The notes under the pieces: model-generated | Told to the model about the DNA's origin: nothing | Databases searched by the model: none | Seen by the model: the letters and a program-made list of their open reading frames with translations, nothing else | DNA from: Vagococcus bubulae | GTDB lineage: Bacteria; Bacillota; Bacilli; Lactobacillales; Vagococcaceae | Direction: 5' to 3' | NCBI RefSeq assembly: GCF_003950315.1 | Contig: NZ_NGJT01000001.1 | Span: 62,001-126,000, forward strand | DNA length: 64,000 nt | Shown here: piece after piece, positions 8,519 through 17,849 of the stretch | Numbering within the stretch: position 1 is the first letter of the stretch | Layout: the number at the start of each line of letters is the position of its first letter | Made by a program: the position numbers and the translations under genes

Positions 8519-8564
8519 TAAGAAGATAACGTGAAGAAAAAAAGCGTTTATCTTCTTTTTTTTA
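8519..8564 (+). terminator. Terminator after pcp
   Basis: The stem AAGAAGATAACG pairs with CGTTTATCTTCTT (one bulge), followed by a T run. The 215 bases to the next gene hold only a weak promoter (TTCCAT, 17 bases, TATACT at 8745-8750). Confidence 0.75.
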
Positions 8565-8779
8565 TTAAAATAATCATTAAGTTGGAAAAAATTGAAACTA
8601 ATTAGTGAATAATAGCTCAAAGATTAAATATTTATTTAAAAAAACAGCGCAATCATTGAAATATTTGAAATTGTTTTGTAAAGTTATTTAGGTGCTTATA
8701 TAACTAATCTGTCCATTTTAGTTCCATGTACGTTCTAAAAAGAGTATACTATTAGAAGAAATGTAAGGTAGGTGTTATT

Positions 8780-9124
8780 TTGATATTTAGTTTTGTTGGA
8801 ATGTTGATGACGGTGCTTGGTGTCATCTACTTGATTTTTCCATCGAAAAAGCGAGAAAACAAATACGGGTACCGTACGCAGCGAGCAAGATACACAGATG
8901 CCTCATTCAAGTATGCTCAAAAAATAGCGGCTAAAGTATTGCTTTTGATTGGAATCATCACATGGTTAATTGGTTTTCTTATAAAGAGTAGTGGCATGAC
9001 ACAATTCTTTATTTTAGAAATATTTTTGATAGCAATACCTATTATTAGTGTGTTCTATCAAATTGAACGACGTCTTGAGTTGTTCAATGATGAGTTTGAC
9101 CGCGAGATTGGTAAAAATGAATAG
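8780..9124 (+). CDS. SdpI-family membrane protein
   Basis: A 114-residue protein with three hydrophobic segments: N-terminal, about residues 50-67, and about 74-92. After the first comes the SdpI/YhfL signature KYGYRTQRARYTDASFKYAQ. SdpI of Bacillus subtilis gives immunity to the SDP toxin, and relatives are also simple membrane proteins of unclear role. TTG is used as the start: it follows AAGGTAGGTG, and no ATG is available before the first membrane segment. It lies 12 bases upstream of a response regulator and probably shares its transcript. Confidence 0.82.
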   Translation: MIFSFVGMLMTVLGVIYLIFPSKKRENKYGYRTQRARYTDASFKYAQKIAAKVLLLIGIITWLIGFLIKSSGMTQFFILEIFLIAIPIISVFYQIERRLELFNDEFDREIGKNE

Positions 9125-9136
9125 GGGGATATACAC

Positions 9137-9862
9137 ATGAAATTATTAATGATTGAAGACAACGAGTCTGTCTCAGAAATGATGAAAATGTTCTTTTTAA
9201 ATGAAGAATGGGACGTTACTTTTAAGGATGATGGAAAAGAAGGACTAGATGCCTTTTTAGAAGATCCAACATCTTGGGACATGATTACACTAGATTTAAA
9301 TTTACCAACAATGGATGGTGTGAGTGTTTGTCGTGAAATGAGAAAACATTCATCATCTGTTCCGATTGTCATGTTAACAGCAAGAGATTCTGAAAGTGAC
9401 CAAGTGATTGGATTAGAAATGGGAGCAGATGACTATGTCACAAAACCATTTAGCCCAATTACATTGATTGCTAGAATTAAAGCTTTACATAGAAGAGCAC
9501 AAATCAAAGAAGACGGTGACGGAAGCACTGAACACGGTGGAAACGAAGATTTTGATGTGAAAACAGAACACTTTAAAATTAACATTAAAACACGCGAAGC
9601 CTACTTTGATGATGAATTGGTGAGTGGTTTAACACCAAAAGAATTTGATTTATTATTAACATTGGCTAGAAAACCAAGACAAGTATTCTCTCGTGAAAAA
9701 TTATTGGAATTAGTTTGGGATTACCAATATTTTGGAGATGAACGAACAGTTGATGCGCACATCAAAAAATTAAGACAAAAAATCGAAAAAGTTGGTCCAC
9801 AAGTGATTCAAACAGTTTGGGGCGTTGGGTATAAATTTGACGATTCAGGTATTAAAGAGTAG
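9137..9862 (+). CDS. OmpR/PhoB-family response regulator
   Basis: A 241-residue two-domain regulator. The receiver domain has acidic Asp8, phospho-acceptor Asp53 (TLDLNLP), Thr81 and Lys103 (DDYVTKPF). The C-terminal winged-helix domain has the typical GLTPKEFDLLLTLARKP ... DERTVDAHIKKLRQKI ... VWGVGYKF. The linker contains an unusual acidic/Gly insert (EDGDGSTEHGGNEDFD). It is encoded 6 bases upstream of its probable sensor kinase. The regulated genes are unknown; the adjacent SdpI-like gene is one candidate. Confidence 0.93.
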   Translation: MKLLMIEDNESVSEMMKMFFLNEEWDVTFKDDGKEGLDAFLEDPTSWDMITLDLNLPTMDGVSVCREMRKHSSSVPIVMLTARDSESDQVIGLEMGADDYVTKPFSPITLIARIKALHRRAQIKEDGDGSTEHGGNEDFDVKTEHFKINIKTREAYFDDELVSGLTPKEFDLLLTLARKPRQVFSREKLLELVWDYQYFGDERTVDAHIKKLRQKIEKVGPQVIQTVWGVGYKFDDSGIKE

Positions 9863-9868
9863 CGCTTT

Positions 9869-11305
9869 ATGAAATATCTACTCCAACAGATGCTCGCTTT
9901 TGTTGTGATTATTTTAACGGTATTAATCATTTTTGGCATTTCGTTTCGCTCGTATACTAGGCGAACAGTGACAGAAACCTCGTATGCTCAGTTAAAGGGA
10001 TACTCTGATACCGTTATTGAAAATATCAAACAACAAAACTGGACGCTTCAGCAATCACTCGATACGTCTCAATCTGTGTTGAAAAAACAAAAAGTGGCAT
10101 TTACGATGCTAAATCCTGATTTAACGGTTAGCTATCCAGTAGAATTTGATGGGCAAAGTGGTTCTAGTTATGTAACAAAATCAGAATTGGAATCATTAAA
10201 AAATGGAAATACGATTAAGAAGACAGTAAAAGATACACACTTATCAAATACTAGTCAACCAACATCGTTATTTATTCAACCACTCTTTTCGTCGCCTGAC
10301 TTAAAATTTATTGGACTGTTGTTAGTATCAAGACCAGATAGCAGCATAGATGCTAGTTTAAAATCACTGACCAATGACTTATTTAAAGGATTTTTAATTT
10401 CGACCATTATTGCGATTTGGTTAAGTTACTTTTTGGCTAAATTCCAAGTTAAACGAATAGACCGAATGAAACAAGCAACTAATCAATTAGCTAATGGGGA
10501 TTATGATGTGCAAATAAAGGTAAAAGATAAAGGTGATGAGTTAGATGAACTTGCGTCTGACTTTAATTTACTGGCCGTTGCGCTAAAAGAGTCACAAGAA
10601 GAAATCGAACGCCAAGAAGAGCGTCGTCGTAATTTTATGGCAGATGTTGCTCATGAAATGCGAACCCCTTTAACAACCATCAATGGTCTGTTAGAAGGGA
10701 TTTCGTATGGTGCGATTCCGAAAGATCAAGAAGAAAAATGCATTACGCTTATGCAAAATGAAACCAGACGATTAATTCGTTTAGTCAATGAAAATCTTGA
10801 TTATGAAAAAATTCGAACCAATCAAATCAAAATGATTATGCAACAATTTAATGCGACTGAAGTGTTAGAGTTGATTATTGAACAGCTAAAAGGTAAAGCG
10901 AGTGATAAAAATGATCAACTTATTTTAGAAACATCTGAGCCGATTACAGTATGTGCTGATTACGATCGTTTTGTTCAGGTAGTGGTAAATATTACGACTA
11001 ATGCGATTCAGTTTACGCAAGACGGTGAGATACGGTTGTCCTTGTCTCGCCTAGAAAATGCGACAGTTGTCTCTATTTCTGATAATGGTATTGGGATGGA
11101 TAAAGAGCAACAAAAAAATATGTGGGATAGATATTATAAAGCTGATCCATCAAGGAAAAACACAAAATATGGTGAATCAGGGTTAGGTCTATCTATTGTC
11201 GATCAGTTAGTGAAACTTCATAAAGGCTCTATCCAAGTCATTAGTGAGTTGGGTGTTGGAACCACCTTTAAAGTGACGTTTCCAGATCATGAGATTAAAA
11301 AATAA
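9869..11305 (+). CDS. Sensor histidine kinase
   Basis: A 478-residue membrane sensor kinase: first membrane segment at about 8-25, an extracellular domain of about 140 residues, a second segment at about 170-190, and a HAMP linker. The HisKA domain has phospho-acceptor His262 (DVAHEMRTPL). The ATP-binding domain shows N box VVNITTNAIQ, G1 DNGIGMD and G2 GESGLGLSI. The extracellular domain has no recognised ligand fold. It pairs with the response regulator immediately upstream, and a strong terminator follows. Confidence 0.93.
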   Translation: MKYLLQQMLAFVVIILTVLIIFGISFRSYTRRTVTETSYAQLKGYSDTVIENIKQQNWTLQQSLDTSQSVLKKQKVAFTMLNPDLTVSYPVEFDGQSGSSYVTKSELESLKNGNTIKKTVKDTHLSNTSQPTSLFIQPLFSSPDLKFIGLLLVSRPDSSIDASLKSLTNDLFKGFLISTIIAIWLSYFLAKFQVKRIDRMKQATNQLANGDYDVQIKVKDKGDELDELASDFNLLAVALKESQEEIERQEERRRNFMADVAHEMRTPLTTINGLLEGISYGAIPKDQEEKCITLMQNETRRLIRLVNENLDYEKIRTNQIKMIMQQFNATEVLELIIEQLKGKASDKNDQLILETSEPITVCADYDRFVQVVVNITTNAIQFTQDGEIRLSLSRLENATVVSISDNGIGMDKEQQKNMWDRYYKADPSRKNTKYGESGLGLSIVDQLVKLHKGSIQVISELGVGTTFKVTFPDHEIKK

Positions 11306-11310
11306 TTATT

Positions 11311-11349
11311 AGCCAAAAAGGACAGTTTTCTTCGTCTTTTTTGGCTTTT
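11311..11349 (+). terminator. Terminator after the two-component system
   Basis: A long stem (AGCCAAAAAGGAC / GTCTTTTTTGGCT) with a T-rich 3' side. Confidence 0.8.
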
Positions 11350-11380
11350 ATTTGTTTTTACTATCTCTTTAGTGATTTTT

Positions 11381-11409
11381 TTGATACACTTTTAACTAGA
11401 CAATATTAT
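11381..11409 (+). promoter_or_regulatory. Promoter of the UPF0223-IMPase operon
   Basis: TTGATA, 17 bases, TATTAT. The ATG at 11408 lies inside this -10, so translation must begin further downstream, at GTG 11432. Confidence 0.7.
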
Positions 11410-11431
11410 GATAAAGAGAACAGGTGAGCGT

Positions 11432-11722
11432 GTGAAAGAAAATTTTACGTATCCAATGAATCCAGATTGGACAACGGATGAATTAATAAAAGTGATGGGA
11501 ATTTGGCAAGCAGTGGAACAAGCATATGAATCTAAAATAGACATCAATGATTTTTTAGAGACCTATAGCGAATTTAAAGAAGTCGTTAAAAGTATTGGTG
11601 AAGAACGTCAATTAGGCCGTGAATTTGAAGAAGTCAGTGGTTATTCCTTATATCGTGTGGTTCAATTGGCAAGAAAAAAACAATCAGGTTTGATTAAGAG
11701 AAAGGATTTAGTGAATGGATAA
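11432..11722 (+). CDS. UPF0223 family protein
   Basis: A 96-residue protein beginning MKENFTYPMNPDWTTDELI, the hallmark start of UPF0223 (YktA-like) proteins. Its function is unknown. GTG 11432 follows AGGTGA (11422-11427) and lies about 23 bases after the -10; the longer ATG reading at 11408 falls in the promoter. It overlaps the next gene (IMPase family) by 8 bases. The UPF0223-IMPase-typA order is common in Lactobacillales. Confidence 0.85.
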   Translation: MKENFTYPMNPDWTTDELIKVMGIWQAVEQAYESKIDINDFLETYSEFKEVVKSIGEERQLGREFEEVSGYSLYRVVQLARKKQSGLIKRKDLVNG

Positions 11723-12482
11723 CAAACAATTAATGCTACAAGTCAAACAGTGGATTGAAGAAGCTGGTCAATACATTAAAGATGAGTTAAAAAAAGTGGT
11801 CAAGGTAGAAGAAAAAACGAATCGCAGTGATTTGGTAACGAACGTTGATAAAGGCACAGAAGCCTTTTTAGTAAAAAAAATAAATGAAGCGTATCCCGAT
11901 GATTTAATCATTGGCGAAGAAGGAACAGGAAGAGATGTTTCTTCAACCAAAGGGCGCATTTGGATTATCGATCCAATTGATGGCACGCTGAATTTTGTCA
12001 AACAACAAGAAAATTTCTGTGTGATGGTCGGCATTTTTGAAGACGGAAATCCATTACTAGGTTTTATCTATGATGTGATGAAAAATGAGTTTGTGTACGG
12101 TGGTCCATCCACAGGTGTTTACTTAAACGAAACAGTGATAAACGCACCTGAAGACCTTTCTTTAGCAGATGGGTTAATGGGATGCAATGCGAAAATGTAT
12201 ACAGATAATTATGAACACAGTAGAGAAATTGCTTCAGCAGCCATTGGTGTAAGAATGTTAGGATGTGCTGGGTTAGATTTTTTAAATGTCATTCGAGGCA
12301 AGCAAAATGGTTACATTTCCAATCTAGCCCCTTGGGATTTTGCAGCAGGAACGGTTTTATCACAAGCGTTAGGATTAGTCTGTCGTCAATTTCCTGATTT
12401 AGACTACAATATTTTGGGAGAAAGACAGTATTTTATTGTGGCAACACCACAGACTTTTAGTGATATTCAAAAATTTTTTTAA
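11715..12482 (+). CDS. Inositol monophosphatase family protein
   Basis: A 255-residue metal-dependent sugar/inositol phosphatase family member. Metal-site motifs are visible: DLVTNVD, GEEG and the signature WIIDPIDGTLNF, with the second motif LAPWDFAAG near the C terminus. Possible substrates include inositol monophosphate, sugar phosphates or other phosphomonoesters; sequence does not decide. It is translationally coupled to UPF0223 by an 8-base overlap, and a terminator separates it from typA. Confidence 0.9.
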   Translation: MDNKQLMLQVKQWIEEAGQYIKDELKKVVKVEEKTNRSDLVTNVDKGTEAFLVKKINEAYPDDLIIGEEGTGRDVSSTKGRIWIIDPIDGTLNFVKQQENFCVMVGIFEDGNPLLGFIYDVMKNEFVYGGPSTGVYLNETVINAPEDLSLADGLMGCNAKMYTDNYEHSREIASAAIGVRMLGCAGLDFLNVIRGKQNGYISNLAPWDFAAGTVLSQALGLVCRQFPDLDYNILGERQYFIVATPQTFSDIQKFF

Positions 12483-12486
12483 AAAT

Positions 12487-12516
12487 AAGTGAAAAATGAA
12501 AAACTTTCACTTTTTT
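12487..12516 (+). terminator. Terminator after the IMPase gene
   Basis: AAGTGAAA pairs with TTTCACTT, followed by a T run. Confidence 0.8.
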
Positions 12517-12530
12517 TCATGGAATTTTTT

Positions 12531-12539
12531 TGTTATACT
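12531..12539 (+). promoter_or_regulatory. Extended -10 promoter of typA
   Basis: TGTTATACT fits the extended -10 pattern. No clear -35 is seen, and a 5' leader of about 60 bases precedes the start codon. Confidence 0.6.
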
Positions 12540-12607
12540 GAATAGTCGGTTAATTTAAGCGAGGATTAATCGCTTATGTTTTTAAACAGTAAGGAGAGTA
12601 TATAATA

Positions 12608-14452
12608 GTGAAATTAAGAGAAGATATTCGTAATGTGGCAATTATTGCCCACGTTGACCATGGTAAAACAACTTTGGTAGACGAGTTGTTAAAACAATCT
12701 AATACATTGGAAGGTCATACACAGTTACAAGAACGTGCGATGGACTCTGGTGATATTGAAAAAGAACGTGGTATTACGATTTTAGCTAAAAATACAGCAA
12801 TCAACTACGCTGGAAAACACATCAACATCTTGGACACACCAGGACATGCGGACTTTGGTGGAGAAGTTGAACGTATCATGAAAATGGTAGACGGTGTGGT
12901 ATTAGTTGTTGATGCGTATGAAGGAACAATGCCTCAAACACGTTTTGTGTTGAAAAAAGCCTTAGAACAAAAATTAACACCAATCGTGGTTGTAAATAAA
13001 ATTGACAAACCAACTGCTCGTCCTGCTGAAGTAGTGGATGAAGTATTAGAATTATTCATCGAGTTAGGTGCAGATGATGACCAATTAGAATTCCCAGTAG
13101 TGTATGCTGCGGCTGTAAACGGAACATCAAGTTTATCTGATGATCCAGCAGATCAAGAACACACAATGAATCACGTATTAGACTCAATTATCGAGCACAT
13201 TCCAGCTCCAGTTGATAATAGTGATGAGCCATTACAATTCCAAGTATCATTACTTGATTACAACGATTACGTTGGACGTATTGGTATTGGTCGTGTATTC
13301 CGTGGAACAATCAAAGTTGGGGACCAAGTTGCCTTAATGAAATTAGATGGTTCGGTTAAAAAATTCCGTGTGACTAAATTATTAGGTTTCTTAGGATTAA
13401 CTCGTGTGGAAATTGATGAAGCCAAAGCTGGTGACTTAATCGCTGTTTCAGGTATGGAAGATATCTTTGTTGGGGAAACTGTTACACCAGTTGACAACCA
13501 AGATGCATTACCAATCTTACATATTGATGAGCCAACATTACAAATGACTTTCTTAGTTAACAACTCTCCATTTGCAGGTCGCGAAGGTAAATATGTGACT
13601 GCTCGTAAAATTGAAGAACGTCTACAAAACCAATTACAAACAGATGTGTCTCTTAAAGTTGAAGAAACTGAATCACCAGATAAATGGATTGTTTCTGGAC
13701 GTGGGGAATTGCATTTATCTATCTTAATAGAAAACATGCGTCGTGAAGGATACGAGTTACAAGTATCTCGTCCAAGCGTTATTTATCGTGACGTTGATGG
13801 CGTATTATGTGAGCCATTTGAGCGTGTACAAATTGATACTCCAGAAGAATACATGGGTGGCGTTATTGAGTCATTAGGTCAACGTAAAGCAGAAATGCAA
13901 GACATGATTAATTCAGGTAACGGTCAAGTCCGCTTAATCTTCTTAGCTCCAGCTCGTGGATTAATTGGTTACTCAACTGAATTTATGTCATTAACTCGTG
14001 GATATGGAATTATGAACCACACATTTGACTCATACTTACCAGTAATCTCTGGTTTAGTAAGTGGTCGTCGTAACGGTGCATTAGTCTCTATCGATCAAGG
14101 TAAAGCAACAACATACTCTATTATGAGTATTGAAGAACGTGGGACTGTCTTTGTTGAACCAGGTACAGAAGTATACGAAGGAATGATTGTAGGTCAAAAC
14201 TCTCGTGAAAATGACTTAGGTGTTAACATCACGAAAGCTAAACAAATGACTAACGTGCGTTCTGCAACAAAAGACCAAACATCAGTGATTAAAAAACCAA
14301 AAATCTTAACATTAGAAGAATCATTACAATTCTTAAATGATGATGAATACTGTGAAGTAACACCAGAAAGCATTCGTTTAAGAAAACAAATCTTAAACAA
14401 AGCTGAACGTGAAAAAGCAGCGAAACGTAAAAAACAAGCAGACAATGCTTAA
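12608..14452 (+). CDS. typA: Translational GTPase TypA/BipA
   Basis: A ribosome-binding GTPase of 614 residues related to EF-G, involved in ribosome assembly and stress adaptation. G motifs are visible: G1 [10 protein letters not shown]2 region RGITI, G3 DTPGHADFG and G4 NKID. The BipA-specific C-terminal domain is present ([20 protein letters not shown] ... [12 protein letters not shown]). It starts at GTG 12608, nine bases after AAGGAGAG. Length is typical. It has its own promoter and terminator. Confidence 0.97.
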   Translation: MKLREDIRNVAIIAHVDHGKTTLVDELLKQSNTLEGHTQLQERAMDSGDIEKERGITILAKNTAINYAGKHINILDTPGHADFGGEVERIMKMVDGVVLVVDAYEGTMPQTRFVLKKALEQKLTPIVVVNKIDKPTARPAEVVDEVLELFIELGADDDQLEFPVVYAAAVNGTSSLSDDPADQEHTMNHVLDSIIEHIPAPVDNSDEPLQFQVSLLDYNDYVGRIGIGRVFRGTIKVGDQVALMKLDGSVKKFRVTKLLGFLGLTRVEIDEAKAGDLIAVSGMEDIFVGETVTPVDNQDALPILHIDEPTLQMTFLVNNSPFAGREGKYVTARKIEERLQNQLQTDVSLKVEETESPDKWIVSGRGELHLSILIENMRREGYELQVSRPSVIYRDVDGVLCEPFERVQIDTPEEYMGGVIESLGQRKAEMQDMINSGNGQVRLIFLAPARGLIGYSTEFMSLTRGYGIMNHTFDSYLPVISGLVSGRRNGALVSIDQGKATTYSIMSIEERGTVFVEPGTEVYEGMIVGQNSRENDLGVNITKAKQMTNVRSATKDQTSVIKKPKILTLEESLQFLNDDEYCEVTPESIRLRKQILNKAEREKAAKRKKQADNA

Positions 14453-14462
14453 TTAAATTGGA

Positions 14463-14496
14463 AAGACTGGCAAGTTATCTTGTCGGTCTTTTTTTA
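14463..14496 (+). terminator. Terminator after typA
   Basis: AAGACTGGCAAG pairs with CTTGTCGGTCTT (two G-U pairs), followed by T7. Confidence 0.85.
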
Positions 14497-14584
14497 TAAA
14501 TAACAGAAATCATACAGTTTATATCATTTAAAAAAATATGATTAGTGTTATAATAAGTTTAATGACTAAAAGTGAGGCGAATAT

Positions 14585-15286
14585 ATGGATTATCAACAAT
14601 TATCAAACCGTTTAGAAGCAGTAGCAAATTTAGTGCCACAGGATAGCTTTTTAGCTGATATCGGCTCTGACCATGCGTATTTGCCTGCTCATTTAATATT
14701 AAATAATCAGATTACAGGAGCCATCGCTGGCGAAGTTGTCAAAGGTCCTTATGAATCTGCTCAAAAATTAGTGACTGATTTATTACTAACCGATAAAATC
14801 GACGTCAGATTAGGGGATGGATTAGAGGTCATTAAACCATATGATGATGTGAGTGCCATTACGATTTGTGGGATGGGTGGCACACTCATTCGTGATATTT
14901 TAGAACGTGGTAAAAACAAGAAATGCCTAACACGTAAAGAATTATTAATCTTACAACCAAACGTTGGCTCTCATGTTTTAAGACGTTGGTTGGTAGAAAA
15001 TGACTACCTTATTCAAGATGAAAAAATACTACGTGAAAATGATAAGACATATGAAATTATTGTCGCAAAAGAGTCTGACAAAAAGGTGAAACTAACTGAA
15101 TCAGAAGAGTTATTTGGCCCCATTTTGATGAAAGAATCATCTGATGTGTTTAAAGTAAAATGGCAATTTGAATTAGAACAATACGAACGTGTGATGAATC
15201 AGTTGTCTCAATCTAAAACAAGCCAAGATGAAAAAATAGCACAAATCAATCATCAGTGTGATTTAATCAAGGAGGTATTAGCTTGA
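14585..15286 (+). CDS. trmK: tRNA (adenine(22)-N1)-methyltransferase
   Basis: A 233-residue SAM-dependent methyltransferase that makes m1A22 in tRNAs of Gram-positive bacteria. The SAM site reads LADIGSDHAYLP, followed by the family-typical GEVVKGPYESA and ITICGMGGTLI. An extended -10 (TGTTATAAT, 14546-14554) lies upstream. Its stop codon overlaps the TTG start of the Nif3-like gene, the usual trmK-nif3 pairing in Firmicutes. Confidence 0.95.
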   Translation: MDYQQLSNRLEAVANLVPQDSFLADIGSDHAYLPAHLILNNQITGAIAGEVVKGPYESAQKLVTDLLLTDKIDVRLGDGLEVIKPYDDVSAITICGMGGTLIRDILERGKNKKCLTRKELLILQPNVGSHVLRRWLVENDYLIQDEKILRENDKTYEIIVAKESDKKVKLTESEELFGPILMKESSDVFKVKWQFELEQYERVMNQLSQSKTSQDEKIAQINHQCDLIKEVLA

Positions 15287-16401
15287 AAATAACAGGAACA
15301 GAGTTTATTAAGCAGTTTGAGTCAATTGTTCCACTAGAACTTGCTGAAGATAATGATCCAGTTGGGTTGCATATTGGCACGCTTAATAAACCGATTAATC
15401 GTGTGATGATGACACTAGATGTTAGACCTGATGTGGTGCAAGAAGCGATTGATAAAAAAATAGATTTAATCGTGGCGAAACATCCGCCGATTTTTCGACC
15501 AGTGAAGCATTTATTAGTTGATGATTTTCAGACAAAAATGTATGCTGACTTATTGAAACATGACATTGCGGTCTACGCAGCACACACCAATATGGATATC
15601 GTCGACAATGGGTTGAATGATTTGTTTTGTGAGATGTTGGGTATTGAAGCGACTGATTATTTACGTCAAACTCACGAATATTTTTATCGTAAGTTAGTGG
15701 TTTATGTGCCGACAACCCATGCAGAGTCACTACGAAAAGCGTTTGGTGAGGCAGGTGTTGGTGCCTATCATAACTATGACTACACAAGTTTTTCATCTAG
15801 CGGAACAGGTCGTTTCCGTCCGCTTGAAAAGGCTCAACCGGCAATTGGTGAGAATAACGAGCTGACAAGTGTTGAAGAAGAAAAAATTGAATTAATGTTT
15901 TTACCACAACAGTATCCAACCGTGTTAGCCATTATTAATGAGTATCATCCATACGAAGAACCTATGTTTGATATTTTTCCATTAGAAAACATATCAAAAA
16001 CATATGGTATCGGTCGTATCGGCACATTAGAGAACTCTATGAGCTTACTTGATTTTGTTGAAAAAGTGAAGAAGACGTTTGGTTTAAATGCCATTCGTTT
16101 AACGACTGACACAAAAGATAAACAAGTAAAAACAGTGGCTATTTGTGGTGGCAGTGGTGAGAAATTTTATAAAGACGCTCTTAAAAGAGGGGCAGATGTG
16201 TATATTACCGGAGATGTGTATTATCATACGGCTCATGATATGATGGAGGAAGGGTTATCAGTGATTGACCCAGGACATTATATAGAGTCAGTTTGTAAAA
16301 AATACTATGTTGAGTTATTTAATCAATGGAAACAACAAAATGATTGGGATGTCACGTTTATCGAAAGTGATGTGAATACCAATCCATTTGAAATAATATA
16401 A
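15283..16401 (+). CDS. Nif3-like dinuclear metal-centre protein
   Basis: A 372-residue member of the NIF3/YqfO family (GTP cyclohydrolase I type 2 homologue), a hexameric protein with a two-metal site. Ligand motifs include AKHPPIF and AAHTNMD in the N-terminal part and [11 protein letters not shown] plus DPGHYIES in the C-terminal part. The insert between the halves is the PII-like domain seen in the longer Gram-positive forms. The biochemical role is not settled. TTG 15283 follows AAGGAGG at seven bases and overlaps the trmK stop. Confidence 0.92.
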   Translation: MKITGTEFIKQFESIVPLELAEDNDPVGLHIGTLNKPINRVMMTLDVRPDVVQEAIDKKIDLIVAKHPPIFRPVKHLLVDDFQTKMYADLLKHDIAVYAAHTNMDIVDNGLNDLFCEMLGIEATDYLRQTHEYFYRKLVVYVPTTHAESLRKAFGEAGVGAYHNYDYTSFSSSGTGRFRPLEKAQPAIGENNELTSVEEEKIELMFLPQQYPTVLAIINEYHPYEEPMFDIFPLENISKTYGIGRIGTLENSMSLLDFVEKVKKTFGLNAIRLTTDTKDKQVKTVAICGGSGEKFYKDALKRGADVYITGDVYYHTAHDMMEEGLSVIDPGHYIESVCKKYYVELFNQWKQQNDWDVTFIESDVNTNPFEII

Positions 16402-16414
16402 GGGAGTGTCAATT

Positions 16415-17650
16415 ATGTATACAAATTTAGTACCAAGATTTATCAAGTATGTTAAGACAGAAACAAGATCGGATGCAACAAGCAAAACAACACCATCTAC
16501 ACCAACTCAAATTGCGTTTGCAAAAGAGTTAAAAAAAGAACTAGAAGATATTGGAATGTCAGATGTATTCCATAACGAAGAAAATGGTTTTGTGATTGCT
16601 ACATTACCAAGCAATACTGACAAAGATGTGCGTAGCATTGGGTTTATCGCGCATATGGATACAGCTGATTTTAACGCTGTTGGAGTGAATCCTCAATTTG
16701 TTGAAAATTATGATGGTCAAAGTGATATTCCTTTAGATAAAGAAGGCAAGTTTAAGTTAACCGTTAAAGATTTCCCTAACTTAGCTAACTATAAAGGTCA
16801 AACATTGATTACAACGGATGGTTCAACTCTTTTAGGAGCAGATGATAAATCAGGGATTGCTGAAATTATGACTGCGATGGAATACTTAGTGAATCATCCA
16901 GAAATCAAACATGGTAAAATCATGGTAGCATTTGGTCCAGATGAAGAAATCGGTGTTGGAGCAGATAAATTTAACGTCGAAGAATTCCCAGTTGATTTTG
17001 CTTACACAATGGATGGTGGACCAGTTGGTGAATTACAATTTGAAACATTTAGTGCAGCACAAGCTGAAATTTCAATCGAAGGTAAAAATGTCCATCCAGG
17101 TACAGCAAAAGACACAATGATTAATGCGTTACAAGTTGCCATTGACTTACATAACAAATTACCACAAGATGAAGTACCTGAAAAAACAGATGGTTATGAA
17201 GGATTCTTCCATTTATTACAATTAGATGGCGTGCCTGATGAAGCAACCATGACTTATATTATTCGTGACCACAACCGTGAAAAATTTGAAGCACGTAAAG
17301 CTTTAATTGAATCAATCGTAAAAGAATTTAACGACGGATTTGGTCAAGAACGTGTGTCATTAAACTTGTTTGACCAATACTACAATATGCGTGAAGTCAT
17401 CGAAAAAGATATGAGTATTATTGATTTAGTGGATGAAGCCATGCGCAACCTAGATATTGAACCAAACAAAGCACCCGTACGTGGTGGAACAGACGGTTCT
17501 AAAATTTCTTACATGGGCTTACCAACACCAAACATTTTCGCTGGTGGAGAAAACATGCATGGACGTTTTGAATATGTGGCAGTTGAAAGCATGGAAAAAG
17601 CAACTAGCTTAATTGTCGAAATTGTTAAATTAAATGAAGCAAAAGCCTAA
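16415..17650 (+). CDS. pepT: Peptidase T (tripeptide aminopeptidase)
   Basis: A cytosolic dizinc aminopeptidase of family M20 that releases N-terminal residues from tripeptides, important for peptide use in lactic acid bacteria. Visible motifs: IAHMDTAD (metal ligand His and catalytic Asp), [17 protein letters not shown] (general base Glu and metal ligand) and MDGGPVGEL. Length is 411 residues. ATG 16415 follows AGGGAG by eight bases; an earlier in-frame GTG at 16406 overlaps it. It is the third gene after trmK and the Nif3-like gene, with no terminator between them. Confidence 0.96.
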   Translation: MYTNLVPRFIKYVKTETRSDATSKTTPSTPTQIAFAKELKKELEDIGMSDVFHNEENGFVIATLPSNTDKDVRSIGFIAHMDTADFNAVGVNPQFVENYDGQSDIPLDKEGKFKLTVKDFPNLANYKGQTLITTDGSTLLGADDKSGIAEIMTAMEYLVNHPEIKHGKIMVAFGPDEEIGVGADKFNVEEFPVDFAYTMDGGPVGELQFETFSAAQAEISIEGKNVHPGTAKDTMINALQVAIDLHNKLPQDEVPEKTDGYEGFFHLLQLDGVPDEATMTYIIRDHNREKFEARKALIESIVKEFNDGFGQERVSLNLFDQYYNMREVIEKDMSIIDLVDEAMRNLDIEPNKAPVRGGTDGSKISYMGLPTPNIFAGGENMHGRFEYVAVESMEKATSLIVEIVKLNEAKA

Positions 17651-17657
17651 AAATATG

Positions 17658-17686
17658 AAGACTCGGTGATAATCGAGTCTTTTTTG
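17658..17686 (+). terminator. Terminator after pepT
   Basis: A perfect 8-bp stem AAGACTCG / CGAGTCTT followed by T6. Confidence 0.88.
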
Positions 17687-17787
17687 TGTCTTTTGGTAGA
17701 TTCTGTCGGTTAAAACCTCAAAAAAATGTCGTTATCCATTAAATGATTGATTACAATAAATTTATAGTCAAACATCGAGTCTTTTTG

Positions 17788-17817
17788 TTTGACCTATTTT
17801 GACCTAAAGTGTAAAAT
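17788..17817 (+). promoter_or_regulatory. CtsR box overlapping the clpB promoter
   Basis: Two direct heptads TTTGACC (17788-17794 and 17798-17804) spaced by three bases are, on the other strand, GGTCAAA-N3-GGTCAAA, the CtsR operator consensus. The first heptad supplies a TTGACC -35, with TAAAAT as -10 at 17812-17817 (17-base spacer). Binding of the heat-shock repressor CtsR would block this promoter. ctsR itself is not in the window. Confidence 0.9.
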
Positions 17818-17849
17818 AATAATGTAGTTAAGAACAAGGGGGTATTGAT

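Noticed and set aside
13267-13737. 156-codon minus-strand frame in typA
   Set aside because: It lies entirely within a conserved GTPase gene, is rich in Ser/Arg/Ile as expected for an antisense shadow, and lacks a ribosome site.
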